Below are positions 15,909 through 24,377 of a stretch of 41,449 bases of DNA, one piece after another. The translations under genes and the position numbers were made by a program. How positions within the stretch are numbered: the stretch's first letter is position 1; each line of letters starts with the position of its first letter. The stretch is from Klebsiella pneumoniae (GTDB lineage: Bacteria; Pseudomonadota; Gammaproteobacteria; Burkholderiales; UBA3065). A model generated the notes under the pieces. It ran no database searches and was not told the DNA's origin. It saw nothing but the letters and a program-made list of their open reading frames with translations. Where the stretch lies: NCBI GenBank assembly GCA_945897555.1, contig CAMDGF010000004.1, forward strand, positions 1 through 41,449. The letters are read 5' to 3'.

Positions 15909-16697
15909 ATGAACGTCCGCCGGCTCGGGGCGATGCGCAGCGCCGGCACGCCGATCGTCGCGCTCACCTGCTACGACGCGGCTTTCGCCCGCCTGCTTGG
16001 CGATTGCGGGGTCGACTTGCTGCTGGTCGGCGATTCATTGGGCATGGTGGTGCAGGGCGCCGCTTCCACGCTGCCAGTCACCGTCGACGACGTCGCTTAC
16101 CACACGCGCTGTGTGGCTGCAGTCGATGGCCCGGCGCTGGTCATGTCCGATCTGCCCTTTGGCAGCTATCAGGCTTCGCCGCAGCAGGCGTTCGAGTCGG
16201 CTGCCCGGCTCATGGCCGCTGGCGCGCAGATGATCAAGCTCGAGGGCGGCGCGCTCATGGCCCGCACCGTCGAGTTCGTCTCGCAGCGTGGCGTGCCGGT
16301 GTGCGGCCACATCGGCCTCACCCCGCAGTCGGTGCACCAGTACGGGGGCTATGTGGTTCAGGGCCGCGACGAGTACGCGGTGGCGCGTCTCATCGCCGAT
16401 GCCATCGCCCTCGAGCAGGCCGGCGCCCGCATGCTGGTGCTGGAGACGGTGCCGGCCCCGGTCGGTCGCGCCATCCACGACGCCGTCGGCATACCGGTGA
16501 TCGGCTGCGGTGCCGGGCCCGATTGCGACGGACAGGTGCTGGTGCTGCACGATATGCTGGGCATCTCGCCGCCGCCGCTGCCGCGTTTTGTACGCGATTT
16601 CTCTGCGGGTGGAGGCGGGGTAGGCGATGCCGTCCGCCGCTATGCCGATGCTGTTCGCGAACGCAGTTTCCCCGCCATCGCCGAGTGCTACCCATGA
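15909..16697 (+). CDS. panB: 3-methyl-2-oxobutanoate hydroxymethyltransferase
   Basis: The 262-residue product (267 if the GTG at 15894 is used, which would overlap the kinase gene) has the family's conserved sites. VGDSLGMVVQG holds D42, MSDLPFGSY holds D81, and MIKLEGG holds K110 and E112. VCGHIGLTPQS and the catalytic Glu in LVLETVPA follow. The enzyme transfers a hydroxymethyl group from methylene-H4F to ketoisovalerate in pantothenate synthesis, so it draws on the same C1 pool as GlyA. Neither start has a convincing ribosome site, consistent with coupling to the gene before it. The stop overlaps the xseB start. Confidence 0.95.
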   Translation: MNVRRLGAMRSAGTPIVALTCYDAAFARLLGDCGVDLLLVGDSLGMVVQGAASTLPVTVDDVAYHTRCVAAVDGPALVMSDLPFGSYQASPQQAFESAARLMAAGAQMIKLEGGALMARTVEFVSQRGVPVCGHIGLTPQSVHQYGGYVVQGRDEYAVARLIADAIALEQAGARMLVLETVPAPVGRAIHDAVGIPVIGCGAGPDCDGQVLVLHDMLGISPPPLPRFVRDFSAGGGGVGDAVRRYADAVRERSFPAIAECYP

Positions 16698-16954
16698 CCA
16701 CCCACACCACCCCCACCCCGGGCGCCGCGGCCGACGCCGAACCCTTCGACTTCGAGGTCGCGGTGACCGAACTCGAGGGTCTGGTGGCTCAGCTTGAGAG
16801 CGGCCAACTCAGCCTCGAGGCTTCGCTCGACGCCTATCGCCGCGGCAGCCAACTTTTGCTGGCCTGCCGTGAGCGTCTGGCGGCGGTGCGCCAGCACGTC
16901 GAGATGCTCGATGGCGAGGTGCTGCGGGCCTTCGACAACGGGGACGCTGCTTGA
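16694..16954 (+). CDS. xseB: Exodeoxyribonuclease VII small subunit
   Basis: The 86-residue protein contains the XseB core FDFEVAVTELEGLVAQLESGQLSLE..LDAYRRGSQLL followed by a helical segment ending near EVLRAFDNG. XseB packs on XseA to form the nuclease that degrades single-stranded DNA. The first 17 residues are Thr/Pro/Ala-rich and not conserved. The start overlaps the panB stop and the stop overlaps the ispA start. The xseB-ispA pair is standard in proteobacteria. Confidence 0.93.
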   Translation: MTTHTTPTPGAAADAEPFDFEVAVTELEGLVAQLESGQLSLEASLDAYRRGSQLLLACRERLAAVRQHVEMLDGEVLRAFDNGDAA

Positions 16955-17865
16955 TCGCAGCGCCGTCCGCGCCCGTGGGCGATCTCGCCGGGTGGACGGA
17001 CGTCGTCCGCAGCCGGGTCGAGACCGCGCTCGAGCGCGCCTTGCCACCCGCCGACAGCGATCCAAAGCGTCTCCATGCCGCGATGCGCTACGCCGTGCTC
17101 GGTGGTGGCAAGCGGGTACGCCCGCTGCTCGCTTTTGCGGCCGGTGAGGCGGTGCTGGCGCCGCCCACTGCGGTCGAGGCCGTGGCCTGCGCGGTCGAGC
17201 TGATCCACGCTTACTCCCTGGTGCACGACGACCTGCCCTGCATGGACGACGACGATCTGCGTCGTGGCAAGCCCACTGTGCACGTGGCCTACGACGAAGC
17301 CACCGCGATGCTGGTCGGCGACAGTCTGCAGTCGCTGGCATTCGCCCTTGCTTCGGCGCCCGATCTGGGCATCGGGCAAGCCGCACAGGTCGCCCTGACG
17401 CACCAGCTGGCGCTGGCCAGCGGCTCGCGCGGCATGGCCGGCGGCCAGGCGATCGACCTCGACAGCGTCGGACTCGAGCTCACCGTGCCGCAGCTCGAGC
17501 ACATGCACAGCCGCAAGACTGGCGCCCTCATCCGCGCCGCGGTCTCGATGGCTGCCACCTGCGGCGGCGAGGCGGGTGCACTGGCGGCGGGGGCGCTCGA
17601 TCGCTATGCCACGGCGGTCGGGCTGGCGTTCCAGGTGGTCGACGACATCCTTGACGCCGAGGCCAGCACCGAGGCGCTTGGCAAGACCGCCGGCAAGGAC
17701 CGGGCTGCCAATAAACCGACCTATGTCAGCATCCTCGGCATCGGCCCGGCGCGCGAACTGGCTGCCGAACTGCACGCCCGCGCCGTCGCTGCACTCGGCG
17801 AGGTGGCCGGCCCCACACTGCGCTTGCGAGAACTCGCCGGCGCCTTGCTGGTTCGCGGCGCCTAG
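16951..17865 (+). CDS. ispA: (2E,6E)-farnesyl diphosphate synthase / geranyl transferase
   Basis: The first aspartate-rich motif is DDLPCMD (93-99) and the second is DDILD (231-235); between them lie GGKRVRPLL, the SRKTGALI segment and GGQAIDL. All are expected for short-chain prenyl transferases of about 300 residues. A TTG at 16951 overlapping the xseB stop gives 304 residues; GTG at 16975 is an alternative. The enzyme builds farnesyl diphosphate for quinones and undecaprenyl lipids. The gene ends the coupled chain. Unlike many Rhodocyclales, no dxs follows before folE2. Confidence 0.94.
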   Translation: MIAAPSAPVGDLAGWTDVVRSRVETALERALPPADSDPKRLHAAMRYAVLGGGKRVRPLLAFAAGEAVLAPPTAVEAVACAVELIHAYSLVHDDLPCMDDDDLRRGKPTVHVAYDEATAMLVGDSLQSLAFALASAPDLGIGQAAQVALTHQLALASGSRGMAGGQAIDLDSVGLELTVPQLEHMHSRKTGALIRAAVSMAATCGGEAGALAAGALDRYATAVGLAFQVVDDILDAEASTEALGKTAGKDRAANKPTYVSILGIGPARELAAELHARAVAALGEVAGPTLRLRELAGALLVRGA

Positions 17866-17976
17866 GCGGCAAGGCACCCCCCCGGTGCCGCTGAGGTGCC
17901 GGATCGGCCAGGCCGGAATGGCATCTGGAGGGAACTGAATCCCGACAAGAAAAGTCGGATATTCAAGCCCCTCCCG

Positions 17977-17982
17977 TATACT
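17977..17982 (+). promoter_or_regulatory. Possible -10 box for folE2
   Basis: TATACT lies 41 bp before the folE2 start, within a 157-bp gap after ispA. The hexamer 17 bp upstream (GTCGGA) is a poor -35. A short CCGAC/GTCGG hairpin overlaps that position. The gap suggests that folE2 is transcribed separately from ispA. Confidence 0.4.
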
Positions 17983-18022
17983 GGGCATCGCCCAGCACAT
18001 CGCACATCTCCCTGAGGTACTC

Positions 18023-18817
18023 ATGCACCCCAACGAACCCATCCAGATCCCCGACGTCCAGGGCACCCCGGACACCCGCCAGCTGGCCATCGACAAGGTC
18101 GGCATCAAGGACATCCGCCATCCGGCCAAGGTCATGGACCGTTCGGGTGGGGTGCAGCACACGGTGGCCAATTTCAACATGTACGTGCACCTGCCTCACA
18201 ATTTCAAGGGCACGCACATGAGCCGTTTCGTTGAGATCCTCAACAGCGGCGACCGCGAGATCTCCGTGGAGTCGTTCGAGCCGCTGGTGCGCGAGATGGT
18301 CGCCCGGCTCGAGGCCGAGGCCGGTTACATCGAGATGCGCTTTCCCTACTTTGTCAACAAGAAAGCGCCGGTGTCGGGTGTCGAGAGCCTGCTCGATTAC
18401 GAGGTGACTTTTATCGGTGAAGTGCGGCATGGCACTTACCGTTTCCAGATGAAGGTGTTGGTGCCGGTGACCAGCCTCTGCCCGTGCTCCAAGAACATCT
18501 CCGATTACGGTGCACACAACCAGCGCTCGCACGTCACCGTCACCGTCGAGACGCGCGACTTCGTCTGGATCGAAGATGTCATCCAGACCGTCGAGGCGCA
18601 GGCCTCTTGCGAGCTCTACGGCCTGCTCAAGCGGCCCGATGAGAAATACGTCACCGAGCGCGCCTACGAGAACCCCAAGTTCGTGGAGGACATGGTTCGC
18701 GACGTCGCTGCTGCGCTCAAGGCCGATCACCGCATCGGCCGCTATGTGGTGGAGTCGGAGAACTTCGAGTCCATCCACAACCACTCCGCCTATGCCCTGA
18801 TCGAGGGCGGCGCCTGA
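18023..18817 (+). CDS. folE2: GTP cyclohydrolase FolE2 (type IB)
   Basis: The 264-residue product has the FolE2 pattern throughout: [32 protein letters not shown], the metal-site [14 protein letters not shown] (C153 in the active centre) and [13 protein letters not shown] near the end. It converts GTP to dihydroneopterin triphosphate, the first step for tetrahydrofolate and, in many methylotrophs, tetrahydromethanopterin. FolE2 can use metals other than zinc, and in several bacteria it replaces FolE1 under zinc shortage; whether a FolE1 exists here is unknown. It lies directly before the serine-cycle block but has its own upstream gap, and a 287-bp gap separates it from glyA. Confidence 0.95.
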   Translation: MHPNEPIQIPDVQGTPDTRQLAIDKVGIKDIRHPAKVMDRSGGVQHTVANFNMYVHLPHNFKGTHMSRFVEILNSGDREISVESFEPLVREMVARLEAEAGYIEMRFPYFVNKKAPVSGVESLLDYEVTFIGEVRHGTYRFQMKVLVPVTSLCPCSKNISDYGAHNQRSHVTVTVETRDFVWIEDVIQTVEAQASCELYGLLKRPDEKYVTERAYENPKFVEDMVRDVAAALKADHRIGRYVVESENFESIHNHSAYALIEGGA

Positions 18818-18890
18818 CTCAGGACCGCTGCGGCGGGCCCGGTCGGAGCCCTTTGGCGTTGCAGCCGGGCTGATTCGCTTTTCGTATGGG

Positions 18891-18914
18891 ATGCATAAAT
18901 CTTTGCGATTGCAA
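18891..18914. promoter_or_regulatory. Candidate operator upstream of glyA sharing TGCATAAATC with the MarR-like gene
   Basis: TGCATAAATC at 18892-18901 is identical to 31237-31246, inside the inverted repeat at the MarR-like gene. It is followed by TTGC-GATT-GCAA (18903-18914), a second short dyad. Both are AT-rich islands in GC-rich DNA and lie about 50-70 bp upstream of the glyA -35 box. This suggests a shared regulator that could act as an activator here. Confidence 0.45.
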
Positions 18915-18963
18915 CCGGCGCCGGATTGCTGCACCTTTCGTCATGTTAAAGCGTGGGCTAACC

Positions 18964-18991
18964 TTGACAGTCTGCGCCCCGAGGCTAGAAC
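18964..18991 (+). promoter_or_regulatory. Candidate sigma-70 promoter of glyA
   Basis: A consensus -35 TTGACA (18964-18969) is spaced 16 bp from TAGAAC (18986-18991), which matches four of six -10 positions. Transcription would start near 18999 and leave a leader of about 105 nt. The leader is GC-rich with several possible stems but matches no riboswitch I recognise. Confidence 0.6.
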
Positions 18992-19104
18992 TCCGTAGAG
19001 GCCGTCCAACTTCCCGCCGGTGAACCGACCGGGGGGCGCGACGTCCCCTTCGGCGGCCCCGGCCACCGGACAAGACCACAGATTCGAACCGAGGAGATTC
19101 GTCA

Positions 19105-20391
19105 ATGACCCACCCTGCTGCGGGCTTCCAGACCTGTGCATTCCCCAACAACCTGTCGGTCGCCCAGGGTGATCCCGACCTGTGGGCCGCGATCCTGCAA
19201 GAAGCGCGCCGTCAGGAAGAGCACATCGAGCTGATCGCTTCCGAGAACTACACCAGCCCCGCTGTCATGCAGGCGCAGGGTTCGGTGCTGACCAACAAGT
19301 ACGCCGAGGGCTACCCCGGCAAGCGTTACTACGGTGGCTGTGAGTATGTCGACATCGTCGAACAACTCTGTATCGAGCGCCTCAAGCAGCTCTACAACGC
19401 CGATTTCGCCAACGTGCAGGCCAGCTCGGGCTCGCAGGCCAACCAAGCCGCCTTCCTCGCGCTGCTCAACCCGGGTGACACAATCATGGGCATGAGCCTG
19501 GCCGAGGGTGGCCACCTGACCCACGGCATGCACCTGAACATGTCGGGCAAGTGGTTCAAGGTGGTCAGCTATGGCCTCGACGGCAACGAAGTCATCGACT
19601 ACGACGCCATGGAGCGCCTGGCCCACGAGCACAAGCCCAAGCTGATCATCGCGGGCGCCTCGGCCTACTCGCTCAAGATCGACTGGGAGCGCTTCGCCAA
19701 CGTCGCCAAGGCCGTCGGTGCCTACTTCATGGTCGACATGGCGCACTACTCAGGCCTGATCGCCGCCGGTGAGTACCCCAACCCGGTGCCGTTCGCCGAC
19801 GTCGTCACCTCGACCACCCACAAGAGCCTGCGTGGCCCGCGTGGCGGCATCATCCTCACCAACAACGAAGAGATGGCCAAGAAGCTCAACTCTGCCGTCT
19901 TCCCGGGCGTGCAGGGTGGCCCGCTGATGCACGTCATCGCCGGCAAGGCCACCGCCTTCCACGAGGCGCTGCTGCCGTCGTTCAAGGCTTACCAGCAGCA
20001 GGTCAAGAAGAACGCCGCCGTGCTCGCCGAGACGCTCACTGCACGCGGTCTGCGCATCGTCAGTGGCCGTACCGAGAGCCATGTCATGCTGGTCGACCTG
20101 CGCGCCAAGGGCATCACCGGCAAGGAAGCCGAGCGCGTGCTGGGCGAGGCCCACATCACCTGCAACAAGAACGGCATCCCGAACGATCCGGAGAAGCCCT
20201 TCGTCACCAGCGGCATCCGTCTTGGCTCCCCCGCCATGACCACCCGTGGTTTCAAGGAAGAGCAGGCCGCACTGACCGCCAACCTCGTTGCCGACGTGCT
20301 CGAGGCCCCACACGATGCCGCTCGCATCGCTGCGGTCAAGGCGCAGGTCACCGAGCTGACCCGCGCTTTCCCGGTCTACGGCAACAACTGA
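19105..20391 (+). CDS. glyA: Serine hydroxymethyltransferase
   Basis: The 428-residue PLP enzyme has [26 protein letters not shown], the SGSQAN loop, [13 protein letters not shown] and the cofactor lysine K240 in [21 protein letters not shown] ribosome site precedes the ATG. It joins methylene-H4F and glycine to make serine, the entry step of the serine cycle. It has its own promoter candidate and is followed by a strong terminator, so it is at least partly transcribed alone. The coding sequence lacks rare codons and looks optimised for high expression. A second, housekeeping glyA may exist elsewhere. Confidence 0.97.
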   Translation: MTHPAAGFQTCAFPNNLSVAQGDPDLWAAILQEARRQEEHIELIASENYTSPAVMQAQGSVLTNKYAEGYPGKRYYGGCEYVDIVEQLCIERLKQLYNADFANVQASSGSQANQAAFLALLNPGDTIMGMSLAEGGHLTHGMHLNMSGKWFKVVSYGLDGNEVIDYDAMERLAHEHKPKLIIAGASAYSLKIDWERFANVAKAVGAYFMVDMAHYSGLIAAGEYPNPVPFADVVTSTTHKSLRGPRGGIILTNNEEMAKKLNSAVFPGVQGGPLMHVIAGKATAFHEALLPSFKAYQQQVKKNAAVLAETLTARGLRIVSGRTESHVMLVDLRAKGITGKEAERVLGEAHITCNKNGIPNDPEKPFVTSGIRLGSPAMTTRGFKEEQAALTANLVADVLEAPHDAARIAAVKAQVTELTRAFPVYGNN

Positions 20392-20404
20392 CCGTTGTGT
20401 CTCG

Positions 20405-20436
20405 GGGCGCCCGGCTTGCGTCGGGCGCCCTTGTTT
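20405..20436 (+). terminator. Rho-independent terminator after glyA
   Basis: GGGCGCCCG (20405-20413) pairs perfectly with CGGGCGCCC (20422-20430) around an 8-base loop and is followed by TTGTTT. It separates glyA from sga. Confidence 0.8.
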
Positions 20437-20463
20437 GCTCTACACCCCTTTTCGCGCTTTAAA
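20434..20463 (+). promoter_or_regulatory. Weak candidate promoter of the sga operon
   Basis: TTTGCT (20434-20439) and TTTAAA (20458-20463) with an 18-bp spacer lie about 75 bp before sga. A promoter is expected here because a terminator follows glyA, but the match is modest. Confidence 0.35.
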
Positions 20464-20538
20464 TCAGTCTCAATCTGCATCAGCAAGCCAAAACGGCGTG
20501 CCCGCTGAGGCATCGCTCGTAACAAGAGGAGAATCCAA

Positions 20539-21735
20539 GTGGCTGGTCGTAATTTTCTGTTCGTTCCGGGTCCTTCCAACGTGCCCGACCGCGTCCTGCG
20601 CGCCCAGGTCGTCTCGATGGAAGACCATCGCTCGCCGAAGTTCCCGTCGTTGTGGGAGCAGATCGCGCCGGGCTTGAAGAAGCTGTTCCGCACCACCACT
20701 GGCACCCCGTTCGTCTTCCCGTCGTCGGGCACCGGCTGCTGGGAAGCCGCCGTCACCAACACGCTGAGCCCGGGCGATAAGATCCTTGCCTCGCGCTTCG
20801 GCCAGTTCAGCCACCTGTGGATCGACATGTGCACCCGCCTCGGTCTCGACGTTGAAGTGATCGACGTCGAGTGGGGCACCGGCGTGCCAGCCGACCAGTA
20901 CGCCGAACGCCTCAAGGCCGACACCGGCCACCAGATCAAGGCCGTGCTGGCTTGCCACAACGAGACCGCCACTGGCGTGAGCTCGGACATCGGTGCCGTC
21001 CGCAAGGCGCTCGACGATGCCAAGCACCCGGCATTGCTGTTCGTCGACACCGTCTCGGGCTTGGGCTCGATCGACTTCCGCTTTGACGATTGGGGCGTCG
21101 ACATGGCTGTCTCGGGCTCGCAGAAGGGCCTGATGCTGCCGGCCGGCCTCGGCGTGCTCTGCGCCAGCCAGAAGGCTCTCGAGCTGCGCACCACCGCCCA
21201 GATGAAGCGCTGCTACTTCGACCTCGGCGACATGATCAACGCCAACGCCACCGGTTACTTCCCGTACACCCCGGCACTGTCGCTGTTCTACGGCCTGATC
21301 GAGGCGCTCAAGGTCATCGAAGAAGAAGGCCTCGACAACATCATCGCCCGTCACACCTACCTGGCCGAGGGCTGCCGCGCCGCGGTGCAGAAGGGTTGGG
21401 GCCTGCAACTGTGCGCCAAGGCGCCGCAGTGGTACTCCAACACCGTCTCAGCCGTCATGGTGCCGGAAGGCTTCAACGGCGCTGACGTCATCTCGCGCGC
21501 CTACCACCGCTACAACGTGTCGCTGGGCGCCGGTCTGTCCAAGGTCGCCGGCAAGCTGTTCCGCATCGGCCACCTGGGCGACCTCAACGAGGTGCACCTC
21601 TCGGCCGGCATCGTCGGCGCCGAGATGGCCATGCTCGACGTCGGCATCAAGGTCCAGCCGGGCAGCGGTATCGCCGCCGCCAGCGAGTACTGGCGCAACA
21701 ACGAGCCGCCCGCGGGCCTGCTCAAGCGCTGGTAA
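20539..21735 (+). CDS. sgaA: Serine-glyoxylate aminotransferase
   Basis: This 398-residue class V aminotransferase starts at a GTG preceded by GAGGAG. It opens with FLFVPGPSNVPDRVLRA and has FPSSGTGCWEAA for cofactor phosphate binding, FVDTVSGLGSID, and the PLP lysine K196 in SGSQKGLMLPAGLG. Length and motifs fit the methylotroph enzyme. It transfers the amino group of serine to glyoxylate, giving hydroxypyruvate and regenerating glycine for GlyA. It is the first gene of the run sga-hprA-mtdA-fchA-gck-ftfL-mtkA-mtkB. The first four genes are in the same order as in Methylobacterium extorquens. Confidence 0.95.
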   Translation: MAGRNFLFVPGPSNVPDRVLRAQVVSMEDHRSPKFPSLWEQIAPGLKKLFRTTTGTPFVFPSSGTGCWEAAVTNTLSPGDKILASRFGQFSHLWIDMCTRLGLDVEVIDVEWGTGVPADQYAERLKADTGHQIKAVLACHNETATGVSSDIGAVRKALDDAKHPALLFVDTVSGLGSIDFRFDDWGVDMAVSGSQKGLMLPAGLGVLCASQKALELRTTAQMKRCYFDLGDMINANATGYFPYTPALSLFYGLIEALKVIEEEGLDNIIARHTYLAEGCRAAVQKGWGLQLCAKAPQWYSNTVSAVMVPEGFNGADVISRAYHRYNVSLGAGLSKVAGKLFRIGHLGDLNEVHLSAGIVGAEMAMLDVGIKVQPGSGIAAASEYWRNNEPPAGLLKRW

Positions 21736-21743
21736 GTCTGGAG

Positions 21744-21772
21744 CGCCCGGGCTTGCGTTGCAGGTCCGGGCG
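21744..21772 (+). other. Intercistronic hairpin between sga and hprA
   Basis: CGCCCGG (21744-21750) pairs with CCGGGCG (21766-21772) around a 15-base loop that begins GCTTGCGT, as in the glyA terminator loop. There is no T-run. It may be an attenuator, a processing or stability element, or a decayed terminator copy. Confidence 0.4.
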
Positions 21773-21828
21773 TCGCATCGAAGACAGGTCGGATCAACAG
21801 GTTGACCCGAACACTGATGGGAGGACCC

Positions 21829-22776
21829 ATGGAGCACGTTGTATTTCTGGACCGGCAATCGCTCAAGGCGAACGTCCGCAAGCCGAAGTTCGAGCACACC
21901 TGGGAGGAGCATGTTCAGACGCTCGAATCCGAGGTGGTCGAGCGCTTGAAGAACGCCACGGTGGCCATCACCAACAAGGTGCCCATCCGCCGCGCGACGC
22001 TGGAACAGCTGCCGAATCTCAAGATGATCGCGGTGGCTGCGACCGGGTATGACGTGATCGATGTGCCAGCCTGTCGCGAGCGCGGCGTGGCCGTGGCCAA
22101 CATCCGCAACTATGCGGTACACACCGTTCCTGAACACGCCTTCGCGCTGATCTTCGCCCTGCGCCGCAACATCATCGCCTACCGCGAGGATGTGCTCAAC
22201 GGCCGCTGGCAGGCGCAGGACCAGTTCTGCTTCTTCGACCACACCATCAGCGACCTCTACGGCAGCACCATCGGCATCTTCGGCGAGGGCGTGCTCGGTC
22301 AGGGCACCGCCAAGATCGCCAAGGCGCTCGGCATGCGCGTGCTGTTCGCCGACCACCCGCCGCCCAAGGCGCCCGACGTCGAGTTCACCGACCCGGACAC
22401 CGTGTTGCGCGAGTCGGACATCATCTCTCTGCACTGCCCGCTCACTCCGGAATCGCGTGGCTTCATCGGCCTCGAGCAGTTCCGCAAGATGAAGCGCAGC
22501 GCCATCCTCATCAACACCGCCCGCGGCGGTCTGGTGGACGAAGCGGCACTCAAGGAAGCGCTGGAGACCGGCCTCATCGCGGGTGCCGGCTTTGACGTGC
22601 TGACCAAGGAACCGCCCAAGGAGGGCAACCCGCTGCTGGACATCCGCACGCCCAATTTCATCCTGACGCCGCACGTGGCGTGGGCATCGGACGGTGCCAT
22701 GCAGTTCTTGGCCGATCAACTGATGGACAACGTCGAGCTGTTCATCGCGGGTACACCGCAGCATCTGGTGACCTGA
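21829..22776 (+). CDS. hprA: Hydroxypyruvate reductase (NADH-dependent, D-2-hydroxyacid dehydrogenase family)
   Basis: The 315-residue product starts at an ATG with GGGAGG upstream; the nearby in-frame ATG/TTG codons further 5' are not needed. It has VVFLDRQSL at the start, the dinucleotide fold GIFGEGVLGQG (149-159) and the catalytic set R232 in NTARGG, E261 in TKEPP and H282 in TPHVAWAS. It matches methylotroph HprA in length and wording of these motifs. It reduces hydroxypyruvate to glycerate, between Sga and glycerate kinase. It is 93 bp downstream of sga. Confidence 0.95.
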   Translation: MEHVVFLDRQSLKANVRKPKFEHTWEEHVQTLESEVVERLKNATVAITNKVPIRRATLEQLPNLKMIAVAATGYDVIDVPACRERGVAVANIRNYAVHTVPEHAFALIFALRRNIIAYREDVLNGRWQAQDQFCFFDHTISDLYGSTIGIFGEGVLGQGTAKIAKALGMRVLFADHPPPKAPDVEFTDPDTVLRESDIISLHCPLTPESRGFIGLEQFRKMKRSAILINTARGGLVDEAALKEALETGLIAGAGFDVLTKEPPKEGNPLLDIRTPNFILTPHVAWASDGAMQFLADQLMDNVELFIAGTPQHLVT

Positions 22777-22799
22777 CCCGCCTTTGGCCTGAACCACCT

Positions 22800-22816
22800 G
22801 CCCCGCACGTCGGGGC
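22800..22816 (+). other. Intercistronic hairpin between hprA and mtdA
   Basis: GCCCCG (22800-22805) pairs with CGGGGC (22811-22816) around CACGT, followed by TGTTCTC. It is a weak terminator or attenuator-like element. Confidence 0.4.
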
Positions 22817-22846
22817 TGTTCTCATCCTGAATATCGAGTACACGAC

Positions 22847-23701
22847 ATGAGCAAGAAACTCCTGTTCCAGTTGGACACCGACGCCATCGGCAACAGCTTC
22901 GACACGGTGGTCGCCTACGACGGCGGCGCCGACCACGTCATCGTCCACGGTGGCATCAACCCGCAGAACGTCGGCTTCCTCGTCGACGGCTGCATCTTTA
23001 CCCGCGGCGACAAGCAGAACACCGCCATCTTCGTGGGTGGCAGCAACCTCGCCGCTGGCCAGGAACTGTTCAATGCGGTACAGAAGAAGTTCTTTGCCAA
23101 GTTCCGCGTCTCGGTGATGCTCGATTCCAACGGTTCGAACACCACCGCCGCTGCCGGCGTGGCCTGCCTGACCAAGCACACCTCCGCCAAGGGCAAGCGC
23201 GCCGTCATCCTTGCCGGCACCGGCCCGGTCGGCCAGCGTGCGGCTGCCATGCTGGCGGGCGAGGGCGCGCAGGTGGTCATCACCTCGCGCACCGTCGACA
23301 AGGCGCAGGCTGCCTGCGACGACATCAAGGCACGCTTTGGTTACGACTGCATCGCCGCCGCCGGTGGCACGCCGGAAGAGCGCCTCGCCGCCATCCAGGG
23401 CGCGCACCTCGTCTTCTCCGCCGGTGCGGCCAGCAGCGAGCTGCTGCGCGAAGACGACTGGGCCAGCAGCCCGACGCTCGAGGTGCTCTGCGACGCCAAC
23501 GCCACCCCGCCGCTCGGCATCGCTGGCATCGGCATGGGCGACAAGGCGGTCGAGAAGCACGGCAAGATCGTTTACGGCGCGCTCGGTTTCGGCAACCTCA
23601 AGCTGGCGGTGCACCGTGCGTGCGTCGGCAAGCTGTTCGAGGCGGCCGATCAGGTCTTCGACGCCGAACAGGTCTACGCCGTTGCCAAGGGCATGGTCTG
23701 A
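22847..23701 (+). CDS. mtdA: NADP-dependent methylene-H4F / methylene-H4MPT dehydrogenase
   Basis: The 284-residue product matches MtdA. It starts LLFQLDTDAIGNSFDTVVAYDGGAD, continues with SNGSNTTAAAGVA and has the Rossmann segment VILAGTGPVGQRAAAMLA near 120-140. It ends with VYGALGFGNLKLAVHR. MtdA interconverts methylene- and methenyl-H4F with NADP(H); in the assimilatory direction it makes the methylene-H4F that GlyA uses. The presence of MtdA rather than FolD in this block is typical of serine-cycle methylotrophs. fchA follows after 25 bp. Confidence 0.96.
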   Translation: MSKKLLFQLDTDAIGNSFDTVVAYDGGADHVIVHGGINPQNVGFLVDGCIFTRGDKQNTAIFVGGSNLAAGQELFNAVQKKFFAKFRVSVMLDSNGSNTTAAAGVACLTKHTSAKGKRAVILAGTGPVGQRAAAMLAGEGAQVVITSRTVDKAQAACDDIKARFGYDCIAAAGGTPEERLAAIQGAHLVFSAGAASSELLREDDWASSPTLEVLCDANATPPLGIAGIGMGDKAVEKHGKIVYGALGFGNLKLAVHRACVGKLFEAADQVFDAEQVYAVAKGMV

Positions 23702-23726
23702 AGACGCAGTCGAGGGGCATAGAGTC

Positions 23727-24362
23727 ATGACGATGAAGCAACTTCCGGTCGAGCAGTTCCTCGACCAACTCGCCTCCAGCCAGCCCACGCCGGGTGGCGG
23801 CTCCGCTGCCGCCGTGATGGGCGCCATGGGTGCCGCCTTGGTGAGCATGGTGGCCAACCTCACCGTCGGCAAAAAGAAGTACGCTGAGGTCGAGCCGCAG
23901 GTGAAGGAGGTGTTGGCCGAGAGCGAGAAGCTCCGCGCCCAGCTCACCGCCGCGCTGCAGGAGGACGTCGCCGCCTTCGACACGGTGATGGCCGCCTATG
24001 GCCTGCCCAAGGATACGGACGAGCAGAAGGCCGCCCGCAGCGCCGCCATCCAGGCTGCGCTCAAGGAGGCCACGGAGGCGCCGCTGCACTGCGCCCGCCT
24101 CGCGCATCAAGTGTTGCCGCTGACGCTGCGTATCGCCGAGATCGGCAACGTCAACATCATCTCGGATGCAGGTGTGGCCGTGCTGGCCGCGCAGGCCGCC
24201 CTGCGCAGCGCCGTGCTCAACGTGTTTGTGAATGCCGCCGCGATCGAGGACAAATCATTCGCCCAGCCGCGCATGGACGAGGCTGAGCGCCTGATGGCTG
24301 AAGGTGCTGCGATGGACGCCAAGGTCTTCGGCTTCGTCAAGCAGACCATCCTCGGCAACTAA
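23727..24362 (+). CDS. fchA: Methenyl-tetrahydrofolate cyclohydrolase
   Basis: This 211-residue protein belongs to the FchA/formiminotransferase-cyclodeaminase family. The signature is FLDQLASSQPTPGGGSAAAVMGAMGAALVSMV, with a long helical bundle and NVNIISDAGVAVLAAQAAL near the C-terminal third. It interconverts methenyl-H4F and 10-formyl-H4F, linking FtfL and MtdA. It sits tightly between mtdA and gck (15 bp to the latter), clearly in the same transcript. Confidence 0.95.
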   Translation: MTMKQLPVEQFLDQLASSQPTPGGGSAAAVMGAMGAALVSMVANLTVGKKKYAEVEPQVKEVLAESEKLRAQLTAALQEDVAAFDTVMAAYGLPKDTDEQKAARSAAIQAALKEATEAPLHCARLAHQVLPLTLRIAEIGNVNIISDAGVAVLAAQAALRSAVLNVFVNAAAIEDKSFAQPRMDEAERLMAEGAAMDAKVFGFVKQTILGN

Positions 24363-24377
24363 GGACAGCGCCCGACC

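Noticed and set aside
17977-17982. Zur-type zinc operator before folE2
   Set aside because: FolE2 genes are often zinc-regulated, so I looked for an AT-rich dyad of the Zur type; none is present in the 157-bp gap.
18992-19104. Riboswitch in the glyA leader
   Set aside because: The leader can form GC-rich stems but shows none of the conserved cores I know for glycine, SAM, SAH or tetrahydrofolate riboswitches.
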